NCBI GenBank assembly: GCA_963281255.1
Contig: OY725497.1
Coordinates: forward strand, 372,001 to 436,000
From: Aphrocallistes beatrix
Lineage: Eukaryota > Porifera > Hexactinellida > Sceptrulophora > Aphrocallistidae
Length of the DNA stretch: 64,000 bases
Reading direction: 5' to 3'
Shown: piece after piece, positions 45,206-62,343 of the stretch
Numbering within the stretch: position 1 is the stretch's first letter
Layout of the letters: every line of letters begins with the position of its first letter
Position numbers and translations under genes: made by a program
The notes under the pieces: generated by a model
What the model was told of the DNA's origin: nothing
Databases searched by the model: none
Seen by the model: only the letters and a program-made list of their open reading frames with translations

Positions 45206-46447
45206 ATGGCTACTAAAGAAAATCATCTTCGAGAAAAGATCGAGAAAATGAGAAAGGAAATCTCTTCACAATTCGAAGAGCTTATTCAAACTCTTGAAAG
45301 AAGACGAGACGAATTATTGGATCGATTGGACGAATTAGAACGAGAACAGTTCGGAGAGGAAGAAAGGAAAAAAGAAGCTATTTCACAGCTACAATCAATG
45401 AAGCAATATGCTAACCATCAGATGAAAGCGCGAGAAGTTGTATCCCTGAAACATATGTTTCTAGTGAGCATAGAGCAGCATCTGAGAGACATCAGGGAGC
45501 AAGAGATTGCACCACAGTTCACAGATCTCCAGTTGTGTCTGGACGAGTCTATTCAGCACCAGCTATCTAACATAGGTACTATTGTTCTAGAAGGGCAGCA
45601 GATACAACCAGAGCGCATATTCCCAACCAAAGACGGAGGAAGTGAAAAACTAATTCCTTTGTCAATAGACTCAGATGAGGAAGGCTGTATTTATGTATTA
45701 TCTCTCCAATACAAGAAAGAGATTGTCTCGCTAAGCCCGGACGGAACGATCATCAACACATTCCCTATGAAATGCTCAGGCAAGATGCAACTGGGAGGGA
45801 TCGCCGTTTCCAAAAGTTATATCTTCGTATCGCTGTCGAGTGAACATATGCTGCATGTATACGAGAAGAACAAATCTTTCCTGAAATGTTTAGGTCGAAG
45901 AGGAGATGATAAAGGAGAATTTCAATACCCGTTTGGACTTGCGGCAATGGATGACTTACTGCTTGTCTGTGAACGTGACAATAACCGCGTGCAAATCTTC
46001 AAAGGCCTTAGTTTCTCCCATTACATCGGTTATGAGAACAAAACTCCAGGTCAACTCAGAAGACCGATCAATGTGAATATAAACGCGAAAACAGATATAG
46101 TTGTGCTGCACAGAGGTCACCCCTGTATCAATGTATACACACTCTATGGACAACTGTTACTCCAGCTGGGGTACCAAATTCCACGAAGTGAGATAGAGGG
46201 CCTAGGCTGGGATGTGTGCATCACGAATGACAATGATATTTTCGTCACAGATTTCCAATCTCACAAACTTCTCATATTCCAAGGAGACAGGACAACTTGT
46301 GTGCGATATGGAAAGAAAGGAAAAGAAGTTGGACAATTCATAAAACCTGAAGGCATCACTATCAACCGAGACATGCTAATGGTATGTGATCAAGACAATA
46401 ACAGAATACAGTGCTTTTCAGTGAAGAAACTAATAACGAACTATTAA
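45206..46447 (+). CDS. Coiled-coil NHL-repeat protein (TRIM-like without RING)
   Basis: One exon, 413 aa from MATKENHLREKIEKMR; an in-frame ATG 36 bp upstream would add 12 hydrophobic residues. Residues ~5-130 form a long coiled coil (LERRRDELLDRLDELERE), as in the TRIM coiled-coil region. Residues ~150-410 form an NHL-type six-bladed propeller. Its blades include GEFQYPFGLAAMDDLLLVCE with RDNNRVQIFKG, and VGQFIKPEGITINRDMLMV with DQDNNRIQCF. There is no RING and no B-box zinc-binding Cys/His pattern, so ubiquitin-ligase activity is unlikely on its own. NHL propellers of TRIM2/3/71 bind RNA or protein. It may be a derived paralogue of a TRIM-NHL family. Confidence 0.85.
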   Translation: MATKENHLREKIEKMRKEISSQFEELIQTLERRRDELLDRLDELEREQFGEEERKKEAISQLQSMKQYANHQMKAREVVSLKHMFLVSIEQHLRDIREQEIAPQFTDLQLCLDESIQHQLSNIGTIVLEGQQIQPERIFPTKDGGSEKLIPLSIDSDEEGCIYVLSLQYKKEIVSLSPDGTIINTFPMKCSGKMQLGGIAVSKSYIFVSLSSEHMLHVYEKNKSFLKCLGRRGDDKGEFQYPFGLAAMDDLLLVCERDNNRVQIFKGLSFSHYIGYENKTPGQLRRPINVNINAKTDIVVLHRGHPCINVYTLYGQLLLQLGYQIPRSEIEGLGWDVCITNDNDIFVTDFQSHKLLIFQGDRTTCVRYGKKGKEVGQFIKPEGITINRDMLMVCDQDNNRIQCFSVKKLITNY

Positions 46448-46720
46448 ATCATCGAAGTAACTGGTGATTGATGAAACAACTATGCTGGAACTAATAGACA
46501 GCTTCAACAACAAGTATGGAAACCTTCAACGTACAATGTGAAAAATAGATTAAAATAGTACAATAATTCCGTGTATATTTGTATAAAAGTGTAGCAGTAA
46601 AGAGATTTCTATCTAGTTTTATTATAATAGCATCAGCCCACACACTAATACAATTCGCATACGTATTATTGTCTAGGATGAAGAGAATTAGTAAGGAACC
46701 AGGTTGCCGGTATAGACAGT

Positions 46721-49280
46721 TTAGATAGTGAGGACATTCTCAGCACCTTTACCTCCCCCGATAGACTCCTGTATTGACTGAGTCTGCTGTTCAGACATCT
46801 CCAACTTACACGCAAACAACTTGTGCAAATCCTCCCACATTCCCATCTGAGCGAGATTGTCCGTGTGAGTGGCTTTTACGATCTTCTGCTTTTCTCTCAG
46901 AGCTTTACCCGCATTCTCTGCTTCCTGGATTTTTCGCGTGTAGACATCTCTGAGAGACTTTTTCTTCTGAGAGTCCCTGCCTCCCATGTAGGACTTGAGC
47001 TCGTTGGAAACTCTCTCTTGCTGTGCGTTTATCTCTGTCAACATAAACTGGAGATAATGATACCTAGAGTGGTTGAGAGGTAAATCAGGTAACCATAAAA
47101 GAAAGTTGTATTCCCCTTACCTACTCTCATCAGCTAGGCACTCCTGCTTTAGAGCCTTCACTAAAGACTCTGTTTGCATTCGCTGTCCTTCCAATCTAGC
47201 ATAGAGAGTGTCATATTCCGATTTCTTTTTCGAGTGATCAGTCCTTAGATCTGCTTCTTGTTTTCTCAGCGGACGAAGTTGTTTAAGGAGGGGCGCTAGA
47301 GCGGTTTGCTTTTCTGAGATAGACTCAGATAGTTTCATAATCACCTATCCAGATATAAAGAGGAGTGTCAAGAATCTCCTATAATTCTATGCCACTTGAG
47401 ATCTGTACCTGGGACATGTTCTCTAGAGCACTGCCCTTCTGTTCATCCAGCTTGGATTTGACATCTGACACCTCCTCCAAGGTGTCTTGAGCATCTCGAA
47501 ACCCATGCACCCCCTTCTCGCGCTCCACCTGCTCCAGCGCCATTCCGGACTCCTTAGCTTGTTGCTGTAACAGCTCTTCAGTGCGAGCTAACACGCCCAC
47601 TTCTGCCTTGAGCTCATTCAGCTCCTGCCGCTTCTTCTTAAAGGTGTTACTCATCGCGCGGAGTTTACTCACATATCTAAACATCAACATATTAACAAGT
47701 GTTTTTAGTTCAATACAAAACTACACTATCTACAGTATGTATATCTATGGTCTAACACAACTAAATGATGAAATCTGCAATTAAGAAACAACAATTTAAA
47801 GATACTTAATCTTACCTCTTGAAATCATCTCCTTTTAGAGTCTCAGTCGCTCCTAACTCCTTCGCCATCTCTCGTTTCCTTTCAAGGTCCTCTTGTAGCT
47901 CACGGATTTGATCGGTAGCGTCTCTCAAAGAAGTATTCAGACCTGTCTTCTTATTTGACACCATGCTGGCTTGTTGCCGATACAACATCAAACTGTCATC
48001 TCCCTAGTCCAAATAATTCATGTAATGCACACAGGTACGATTCTAAAAATACATTTAGTTTTAAGTTAGTACTTTAGTATCGAGAGACTGCAACTTGTCG
48101 GATATCAGCTGTTCAATCTCATAGCTGATAGAGTCTACACCGCTCCGCATTGATTCCAAGTCCTGATCAGTCATAGCTGGCTCCATGGCTATCCGCTCTA
48201 TCCCAGCGCATCTCTCTCTCACCTCTGCTATCTGTCATACGCACATCTTGTCAGTATTTGTAGAGTTTAAAATGTTAGGTTTGTAAGTGTGTCACCTCAC
48301 TCGGGAGTTGATCAACAGCCAACACTCTCTTCAGTCTCAGTTCGTCCTCGCTCATGGAGAGCAGCGCACCGCCTGACATCCTATCTCCACGTGCTTGAAT
48401 TGCTTTCAGTTCTTCACTCAGCTTCATGCGACGTGTGTCTGCTTGAGAGATGAGTACCCTCTGCATTTGGAGCTTCTCCGCTAAATCCGATTTGTCGTCT
48501 CGTTCTTTCCGGAGAGAGTGGCATGCCTCTAGATTTTTAGAGAAGTTGGGAACTTGTTCTGCCCGTTTCTTCAGATTACTCAGCCTAGCAATTAGAGATA
48601 AGTATGAAGTCATTAATTGTAAGTATTCAATGCTGTAATTAAAGAGGAGGCATAACCTATTCTGTAGCTGCTCCCGCTCCTCCTCCATCCTCTCAATATC
48701 CTTTCTTACCTCCTCTGCACTCATTCCAGTCGTCAGGTTGCTCTGTCTAGTTCGATGAAGTTGCTTGAACTCGTCTAGCAGTGAGTCATATCGCGTGTAC
48801 AACTCTTGAATCTACAAATGCTTACAACATCATACACAAACCATAAGCAGCACCCATTCTAATTGCATGTAATCAGCTAACCTGTTGATCTGCTAGGAAC
48901 TCCGGAGGAATGTCAATCCTCACTAAGTACTGAGCTAGGTACGCTCTCGTTTTGAGGTCAGAAAGTCGCACAAGCAGCCATTCTAAGATAGGATAGATCG
49001 TTCTCTTGTCCCCTGCGATCAGACCTTGCGCCATTTCACGCTGTGGAGCGGGAAAGTTGTATTTGAGCAGTTTCAGGAACTGCACCATACGGACGGCAGT
49101 AGCCTTAGGGTCTTCTTGCCGCACGTCTATCTCGTGTTGGGGAGACAGATGTGCCAAGGTATCGTTCAGAACCTGCAGCAGGGCAAGGGGCTCGAGCTCA
49201 TCAAATGTAATCAGGTTGTAGTTACGGCTGAATGGAGGCTGGTTGAGAGCCTGGATTATCAGTTTGATTTGTTTGCTCAT
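46721..49280 (-). CDS. IFT81: Intraflagellar transport protein 81
   Basis: Eight exons: 49280-48882, 48811-48657, 48584-48296, 48231-48073, 48003-47816, 47676-47409, 47344-47121, 47063-46721; 674 aa (human 676), with frame kept at all junctions. The N-terminal calponin-homology domain starts MSKQIKLIIQALNQPPFSRN with YNLITFDELEPLALLQVL, close to the vertebrate start. The rest is coiled coil, with LYRQQASMVSNKK, ETLKGDDFKRYVSKLR and ARTEELLQQQA as conserved marks. IFT81 and IFT74 form the IFT-B tubulin-binding module. Introns are 58-250 bp. Confidence 0.97.
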
Positions 49281-50052
49281 TCGATAATCTCTGCTATGAA
49301 AATTTTATGCAATTAAATTTTTGGGATTGCTTCAATTTTGCTCGCAATTATGTCCAAGATAATTTAATAATACAGCTCTCATTACATAAGAAAGCGATAT
49401 CATATATCAAATATGTCACCCCATCCACAATATTTGAGACAGTCACCCTGTATTCAAAGTTCAATTTCTCAATGTGATACAAAGTTCAATTTCTCAAAAT
49501 GAGATTCTTACGTTTAGATATGTATTTAACTTGGCCCTTCCGAGATGAAATTATTTGTTTGTACATATTATAGACCTAATTATCTTCAAATATTTCCACT
49601 CCCTCATTCCCTTGGTATAATTAAAAACTGGCAGGTAAATATAGATTAATAAGAAAGTATGAAAACATTGAATGAATAAGGAATTGACAGCAGGAAAGCG
49701 AATTGTATACATGAAAATATTGTGTGAAAATTTCTAAAACAAATAAGGTAGAATTCTAATAAATATGTATAAAAATGAGCATGATGAGGGGTGAATCAAC
49801 GAAATCGAAATAAAGCTAGATATGTCCTGATTATCCTGTACGTAGTTGAGCGTTAGAATCGATATGATAAAAAGCGCACTTGGTATGTGGAGCAATTTGA
49901 TCTGTGATAAATCTGCAGTTGAATGAACGGGTGAAAACAACAAGGAAGAATAAATGAGCTATATGTAAAATAAAAACGCTAAATATTGCCAAAAAAATGA
50001 GATGAGCGATCGTGTAAAAATGAAATGAATACAATTGAATGGATTTCTCAAA
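49281..50052. other. Intergenic region, IGF2BP to IFT81
   Basis: About 770 bp, A+T-rich, holding the IGF2BP 3' UTR and the IFT81 promoter. A short tandem repeat lies at 49455-49503. The minus-strand open frames at 49734-50034 are hydrophobic low-complexity and not credible genes. Confidence 0.5.
49455..49503. repeat. Two-copy 25-bp tandem repeat
   Basis: The unit beginning CAAAGTTCAATTTCTCAA occurs twice in direct succession with about 25-bp period, the second copy diverging only at its end (ATGTGAT versus AATGAGA). It lies in the spacer upstream of IFT81. A chance local duplication is the simplest reading. Confidence 0.7.
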
Positions 50053-55110
<5,058 letters not shown>

Positions 55111-56502
55111 TGTGGTGGTCAACTTTCAAGATGCTAATAGGCTCTTTCTGGGGTAAATAATTCTCCTTTTGAATGCAATGATGTGAAATTGCGTAGAGAA
55201 GCCCTACAATACTTATATATAATGGTTTGATTGACAAGCGTAATTGGTGATGTGTGAAATGAATCGATCAAGTCACTTGGAGTAACAGCATAATATATAC
55301 TCGTAACTTAGTACAGGAATATAACTACACAATTGCGTAATGAAATGCAAGACTGCAGAACAGAAAATACAGTATATAACTGTGCGAATTTAGAAGCAAA
55401 ATGACCTCAAAACGCAAGAATTTCCTTCAATATAGTCGAAAAATTAACCGAATAAGCACGAGCTATTAGTACAATCAGCATTAAAATAGTCCGCATTTCG
55501 TAAAAAGCGTGACTTCTTTTATCAGACGATCTAGTAACTACCATTCCGTTTGGGTTATTCAAATATACAGAATGTTAATATTAAGGTTTATATGATAGGT
55601 ACAGGCGAATTTTAGCCAAATTTATATCCAAATAATTATGGATAAAATAATGTAACTAAATAGGGGGTAAGCTATTGTAAAGGATAATTATGTTGGGGAG
55701 TGTTTACTATATCAAACTTGGTAATCCCTCGATCAAGAATTTCATTTATATATTGATAACTACATACCAAAACTCTGTAGCTCATAGAGGATCGAGTAAC
55801 GGATTATTCAATCTGAGATTACTGGGTAGAGTAAGGCAAGTTCAGAGTTGATCCTACATCTAGCAGATCATGAGGCTTTAGAATCACCCACTTTCCGAAA
55901 AAGGAAATATTCATACACCCAGATAGTCTCCAATTTCGGAGGTGTGTTCGAACACTACTTCTTAATATTCAAACTGACCTCCAGAATGATTTTCAGTATG
56001 TACCTCATAAGTGGGCCCTAATTAGAGCAACTGTAACACAAAGTTAAGTCATTAGTCGAACTGAATTCATCACTAGATCTTACTTGAATTCTGGTGTGAA
56101 GACATTACATTGCTATAACGTAATCGTTGCATCTAATCAGAGATTCACAATTCTAGTAGTTGATAAAGCTAATTCAATCCATTAAGATTAAGGTATTATA
56201 ATCGCTATTAGGAAGTATAACAATTGCAAAAAAAGATTTTTTAAATGGCGAGGGGCTGAGAATAGAAATGTAGGTGCAGTAGTGCTGAGGGGAAAAGGAA
56301 ACTTTGGGGATTTATTGCCCTCTGGATCCGTAATTGCATATTTACTAAGTAAGCGTGTCATTAGAACTGGCAATGTAAATACAAGAGTGGTATTGGTTAA
56401 ATACATTATTCCGAGTTAACTAGAATATTATAGCAGTTCGTTACAAGAGTGATTAGAAGGAAAGATTAATAAGCGACCGGGTTGAAGTCTTTATAAACGG
56501 AA
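55111..56502. other. Intergenic region, CFAP57 to IGF2BP
   Basis: About 1.4 kb of A+T-rich sequence between the CFAP57 stop and the IGF2BP start, the longest gap in the right half. A 72-codon minus-strand open frame (56188-56406) has no supporting features. I see no RNA gene. Confidence 0.5.
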
Positions 56503-59500
56503 TCATATGGCCACCATCGGCTGGTCAGAGACGGGAGGCAACTTGCTAACCTTGTCTGTACCCTCCTGGATTTCTTTCCTTAGTTTCCAAATCTCTTTAG
56601 TCTGCCTGTCGATGATATCCTGGAAATCCACGGTTTCCGACTTACCTAGCCCAGTCGTGGGTATCTGTGGTTTGGGGACCTGTCGCTCATCAAATCCTTG
56701 ACGCTTTGCAATCACCAAAGCTGTGTCCAAGTCATGGACAGTAGATCTCGCGATTTTTAACTCCTTCCTTAGCTCATTGATTTCTTTAATCAATGTTACG
56801 TTCTCTTGCATGATCCTCACGTTATCGGATTTGTGGATTTCGCTCTCTTTCTTGAGTTTTTTCTTCAGAGCTGTCACATTTCGTTCCAGATGTTCTCTCT
56901 GACGAGAATACTCATCTTGTGCATCAGCTTCGAACTGTCCAGTCCCACTTGCCAGACTTTCTTCGTCTATCCGATGGAATGTGTGGTAGAGCTTCACCAC
57001 ACTCTCCTTCAGCTGAGCAGGCTCCTGGATTAGGCCGACAGTGTTGTGTAGATCCACCTGTTGATGCATAATCCCGTTGATAAGAAAGGAAGAATAGGAG
57101 TGTTTCAGATTGTATTCAAACTCACCTGGAAGGTCCTGGTGAGGGCAGCTAGTCCCCTAGCCCTCTGTCTCTCCGACTGGAGTTCTTTAGTCGTAGCTTT
57201 CAGTTTGAGTTCTTTCTCATCGCGCTCGTGCTCCAGATTTTTACAATTCTGAGACTTGGTGTCCAGCTCAGATTCCATCTTGTGAATCTGTTCTTTTTTC
57301 TCTTTTATTTCCTGCTCACGAGGTTCGATCTGCTTCTTCAATTCCTAAAATATAAGAACATCGTTCCATTAAGAAGTGCCGTCCAATAATCTGTCCTATC
57401 ACAGCAATACCTTTATCTTGTACTCCAAGACGAACTTGAACTTCTCTAACTCCTGGTTCTTCTTCTTAAGTTCGTAGATCCTCTTCTCTTTATCATGAAT
57501 TGTCTCGTCCCGCTCCTGAATCTCCTTCTTGAGGCCGACTATATCATTCTCGAGACTCTTGATCACTCCGTTCAGCTTAAGCTTGTCATTAGTGAGCTGT
57601 TCTATGTCCTTCCTCAGACCTCCAATGTCCTTCTTCTGAGATTCACACTTCTTTTCAAGGACTCCTTTATCTCCTAAACAATACTCAAACTTAATATGCC
57701 CATTATTTCAAATGTTGTAGCAGCACACCCTAGTATAGATAGTTACAATGCTCTACCTCTAAGCAGCTCATTCTTCTCTTTCTCCTGCCTAAGCTGATGC
57801 TCGTAGTTATTCCTCAGATCCAAGATCTCCCTGTCTGCGTCATCCTCCAACTGCTGCCTCAGCTCTTCGTACTCTCTCATCTGCTGTCGCAGCTCCTCCT
57901 GAGCCTGCTCCAACAGACGCCCCCTCTCCTCCAGCTTACTCTGGAACTCCATCGTGTTCTCCTCCATGTCTCGCTGTCTCTGCGCGTGGAGCTCTGCTAC
58001 TTTCCGTTCCTGCTTGTCTTGAAGTCGTTGATTACGAGCCTAAAACAAGCATGGAATCCTCACTTTATAACCTTATTTGATTATATAACCGAAGGCGCTG
58101 GACCCGGGGGGAGTGGGGGGCTCGAGCCCCCTGGATTCGAAGATGGTCCATATATGCAATTAAAATTTTAGGGTTGAGCCCCTCCTAGAACTCCAAAACC
58201 ACAGATTTCGAAAATTTCGCCGCACCTGTCTATAACAACGCTAAAACGTACCTGCAATTCTTGATACTTCTCATACTCTGCCATCAGTTTCTGGTTGTTA
58301 GAAGCCTCAATCTCTTGCAGCTCTCTGGAGTGTCCCTCCTTCATTTGCTGTTCCCGCTCCTCGGATTCCTGCTTCAACTGCTCGTTCTCCTTCTGAACCT
58401 TCTCCACCTGACTCCTCAGTGCGTTGTGGTCATTAATGAACTTATCAGAGAGATCTTTAATCTTGTCCTGATAGCCCATCTCTTTGATTCGCATCTGATA
58501 GTCGTTGTCTAGACACAGCTCTTCAACGCGGGACTTCAGCTCCTGTGTCATCTGGTTCTTTTCTTCCAAATCACTCTTTGTAATCAAAATTTCTTCTGCG
58601 TGACTTATCTATATGAAAAGTAACCATGTTCACTGTAAAAATCTTTTTAAAAGTCCACTTTTCATACTTCTCTTTCCAGCTTTAGTCCTTTCCCTTCTTT
58701 GTCTGTTATTTTGAACATAAACACATTACCATCTTCCCCCGTTGTAATCAGATACTGGTCGTCATAGGTTATCTTGATGCGGGTGACAGGACCGTTGTGT
58801 GCCTGAGTTTCGTTGTACTTGTTCGTGTCGGAAAGAGGGAACTTCATGGCTCGTACACCTCCTTGATTCGTCCCACATAGCAACATTCTCCCAGATCGAG
58901 ACAGAACGATCTACCATAGAATGGAATTGACGCTGGTGCTACAGATCTGTACACAGTATACTCACTTGTGTCATTACGCTGTCCCCACCATGGACACGTC
59001 TCACTTCGTGTCCGTCCATCAGTACCAGCTCCTTCAAGTTCCCATCCGAACCCACCACGAAACTGGTGCGTGCGTCAGGGGAGATGGTGAGAGAGGTGTA
59101 GATGCACTGTCTGTGCACTGCCTCCCCCTCGCGACACCCCTTCGCTATGGACCACTCGTACACCGCTCCGTCCGCACTACAGCTGATCAGGCGCTGGTCG
59201 TCTTGGGAGAAAGACAGAGAGCGAACCTATGCGAATACGCGTCGATAGTTACTATTGGGAAGTATCAATTCAGTCAAGTACCTTTCCATTATGTCCTTTG
59301 AGGTCCTGTATATTTTCGAAAGAATAGGCGCCATATAGCTGAATTAGGTTGTTATTAACCGCGGCGAACATGTGCCCACCATTCGCGAAAGCGCACTCAC
59401 GACAGCCGCGAATAGCGAACTCCTTAAAGACCCGCACGTCATCCAGGAGTATGTTCATGAGTCGTAGTTTCTCTGAGAATCCCGCCAGCAGGAATAGGCC

Positions 59501-61206
59501 GGAGGGGTGGAGAGCTACGGAGTAAGCTTCCTCTTGAAAATCCTTCTGAATCTCTAGCGTGTTGCTTTCGTAGTTCCAGATGCGGATGGACTTGTCCATG
59601 GAACAGGTGGCGACTAACGGCTTTCGTAGACACACATCAAGTCCTGTACAGTGCAACTAACTAAAACTGTATTCATATTTTACAGGTTTAGAAATAACCT
59701 TTTATTTGATTCATGTGGAATGAGTAGCTGAGGAGATCGAAAGAGACCTGGTCGCTGCGGACATTGGACATGTCTGCGGTGCTGAGGAGGAGGGAGTAGA
59801 GCTGGTTCCCGCGGGTGCTGGCCACTACGTTCTCTTCCGAGGGACTGATACTGATACAGGAGAACTCGTAGCTGTCCAGGGGAGACCCTGCATCCGGTAT
59901 AGGACTGCCTTCTACTAGATGAGGAGCAGAGAATAGAACTCAAAATTTAGCATCGGACACAGCCAACTATTCTACACTGTAATACCTGATTGGATAGGGG
60001 TCTGGGGTCTAGCTGCGAGGGAGAGACTCATCGCTGGAAGATTGTTAACCTTGACAGGTTTCCTCTTGAAAGGTTCCTTCGTGTCATCTGATTTCTCAAA
60101 CAAATGCAGCAGACCGACTCCACCCGAACAGATGAAGCCTTTGGAGTAGGAGAGGATGCTCAGCACTTTTGGAATTCGAGTGGAGGTATCAACAGAACTG
60201 CTCGCGCCCCCGTCAAACCGCGCCGGTCTACGAGTGGTAGGATCCGCGGAAACTCGAATTTGAGGCGATTGAGACTCTGCGTAGATAATCATTGAGTTAA
60301 TACAACGAGAGTATCGAGTACTGCATTACAGCGTATGTACCAGAGATGGCTGGTGTCACTCCTGTCTCACTCTTGTCCGTCTCGGAAATGTTGAACTCCC
60401 ACTTGAGATCAGAACCCTCGAACAGCTGCAGACGCCCGTGACTGGTGCCTAGCACGAGCTTCTCATCGGACAGCCACGCGTGGCTGAGGTAGTTGGACAG
60501 TTCTGTGCGTGGGTAGCCGAACGTCTTCAGGGCTCCTTCCGAGTAGCGCAGCAGTTTGAAGATGGAGTCTCCTGTCAGGCACAGCACTGCGTTGTCAGTA
60601 GGGCTGAATGAGACGTGTCTAGCCTCCTTCAAGGGCTCCACCACCCCAGGAGCGGTTGTAGCAGCCCCAGAGGCGCCCTGCGTGCCTGTTAGCTGTGCGG
60701 ACACTTTCAAGGTAGCAAACACCTTCGCCTTATCCCAGCCCCAGTACAGCAGCGTCTAAATCAACAGGAATTGCAGTGAATATGGTGCATGCATTAGTTC
60801 GATCTAATGACGGGGTGGATACCTGGTCTGGCTTGCCAGTGAGAGAAGCGAGGCATTTGCTATCAGGAGAGAAAGAGAGGCTAACGAAAGACTGAGACGG
60901 CATATCCTTCCATTGCAGCAGTTTTTTCTTGTTATTCACTAAGTCGTGGATGACAATTTGTCCCTTGTCTTGTCCTCTCTCCCCTACGGCTAGGTATCTC
61001 CGGTTGGGGCTGATGGCAAGACAGGACGGCCCTTGACTAGTGGAAGAGCTGGGTATGAATCTCTGTGTCTTCTGGTCAATGTTATACACCACGATGTTAC
61101 TCCCCACTGGGTAGATCACGTTGTGCTCGTCCAGGAAATGAATATTCGAGGCCACATCTGAACGCAGCCCGAAAGCGAACCGAGTCTGAATTCCAGCAAT
61201 GGACAT
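56503..61206 (-). CDS. CFAP57: Cilia- and flagella-associated protein 57 (WDR65)
   Basis: Twelve exons: 61206-60823, 60755-60341, 60276-59986, 59914-59699, 59643-59282, 59226-58966, 58910-58668, 58608-58252, 58039-57757, 57673-57411, 57344-57126, 57057-56503; 1282 aa (human 1250), frame kept throughout. Residues 1-724 form two WD40 propellers ([62 protein letters not shown]). Residues ~725-1265 are coiled coil ([52 protein letters not shown]), and the end LPPVSDQP is conserved. CFAP57 is an axonemal inner-arm dynein adaptor needed for ciliary beating. Intron 8 (58040-58251) carries a GC-rich insert. Confidence 0.97.
58091..58215. repeat. GC-rich palindrome-bearing insert in CFAP57 intron 8
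   Basis: This stretch is G/C-rich within an A+T-rich intron. It contains the perfect 16-bp palindrome GGGGGCTCGAGCCCCC at 58116-58131. A partial second copy of the right half (GAGCCCCTCCTAGAACT) follows about 50 bp further on. The intron is 212 bp, against about 60-80 bp for most others in the gene. The pattern suggests a short non-autonomous transposable element; boundaries are approximate. Confidence 0.5.
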
Positions 61207-61467
61207 GATACTGAATTAGCCTGCAATGTCAGCTTAGATTGTAAAGGTTGAAAATATTAGTATGAGTATTTGCTGAACAGAATAGATACCAGATAATTAG
61301 ACTCCCCTGATATCAAAAAGTAGATGCAAGACTTATATGTTAATTTCAAACGCATCCATGCATAGATAATCATATTCAAAAGGTAAAGCATACACTCTAG
61401 TCTCAGCTAAAAGATCAACACACCTAGTTTACAAGCAAGCAACAAAACTACAAAACATGCATAAGAA

Positions 61468-61836
61468 CTACAGAGTTTCAAAGTTCCTATGCAGCTCGGG
61501 AGAGATGTTGTACACTTGTTCCAGAATCAACTGGATTACTTTATCCTTGTTCTTCTTCACCTGAATGTCGATCTCCCCTATTTCTTTGGATTTCTTGTCC
61601 TCGATCTGTTTGTTATAAGTGTCCCCATGACCAGAGGCCTGGCGATTTTTGTCTTCAAACTCTTGTTGCTTTGCTTGACGGAATTCTTCAATTTCTCTCT
61701 GTGCTTCATCCCTCGCCTCCTTCAGCCGCTTGGTCTTCTTCTCACGGGCCTGTTTTATCTTCGCCTGTGCGTCCCCTTCTGCGCTCCTCAGAGTCTGAAT
61801 GCCATCTTTGTTGCCTCCAATATGTTTACTCGCCAT
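61468..61836 (-). CDS. ATP6V1G: V-type proton ATPase subunit G
   Basis: One exon, 122 aa (family about 115-120). The N-terminal helix GIQTLRSAEGDAQAKIKQARE, followed by KKTKRLKEARDEAQREIEEF, is the conserved subunit G core. The protein is charged helix throughout, without membrane segments. Subunit G pairs with E to form the peripheral stalks that hold the V1 catalytic head on V0 during ATP-driven proton pumping into lysosomes and secretory organelles. An acceptor-like TTTTACTTTCCAG lies about 20 bp before the ATG. Confidence 0.95.
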   Translation of the reverse strand: MASKHIGGNKDGIQTLRSAEGDAQAKIKQAREKKTKRLKEARDEAQREIEEFRQAKQQEFEDKNRQASGHGDTYNKQIEDKKSKEIGEIDIQVKKNKDKVIQLILEQVYNISPELHRNFETL

Positions 61837-62343
61837 GTTACGAATGAAAAGCTAGCTGGAAAGTAAAACTATTTATCAACTAAATTCCATTCAATTATTT
61901 AACTCATTAAATAAGATTTATAACTAAATAGGTCATACTTAACACTGAATAAAGGGGTTTCTTTAACAATAATGCATTGAATGATCAAATCATCACCTGC
62001 AAACTATGAATAGAAACACGAGATAACGAGATAGTCTACAAGACTCGACATTCTTCAAGTAAAGCAACTATTATTTTTGATAACCCGAGTAGAACAAGAG
62101 AAGTCGTTTCATAGCAGCCCTCATACCCATCAAATGGACAGTAACACAAAATAAAATAGAATAGAGTATAATATGTGAAAAAAAGAAATAGAAGTAGAAA
62201 AGTAAAAATATAAAAGTTATGAAGTAACCCAACTTGGGAGTTATATCCTAAATATCTACTGCTAAATTATTTCGAGTTAGGAAAATAGTTTGTTACTCAA
62301 ATAGAAGTAAAGTATAAGTAAGGTAAGGAGTTGAAGTGCCGTC
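61837..62343. other. Intergenic spacer
   Basis: About 500 bp, A+T-rich, between the IPT/Calx-beta gene stop and the V-ATPase G start. No element is recognised. Confidence 0.45.

Noticed and set aside
49734..50034. Two overlapping minus-strand hydrophobic open frames downstream of IGF2BP
   Set aside because: Low-complexity A+T-rich translations rich in Phe/Ile/Leu, no start context, no motif; most likely 3' UTR.
56188..56406. 72-aa minus-strand open frame between CFAP57 and IGF2BP
   Set aside because: No splice or family support; too short to trust in A+T-rich DNA.
58116..58131. tRNA or Pol III element at the GC-rich palindrome
   Set aside because: A GATTCGA-like string nearby recalls a B box, but no A box and no cloverleaf could be drawn.
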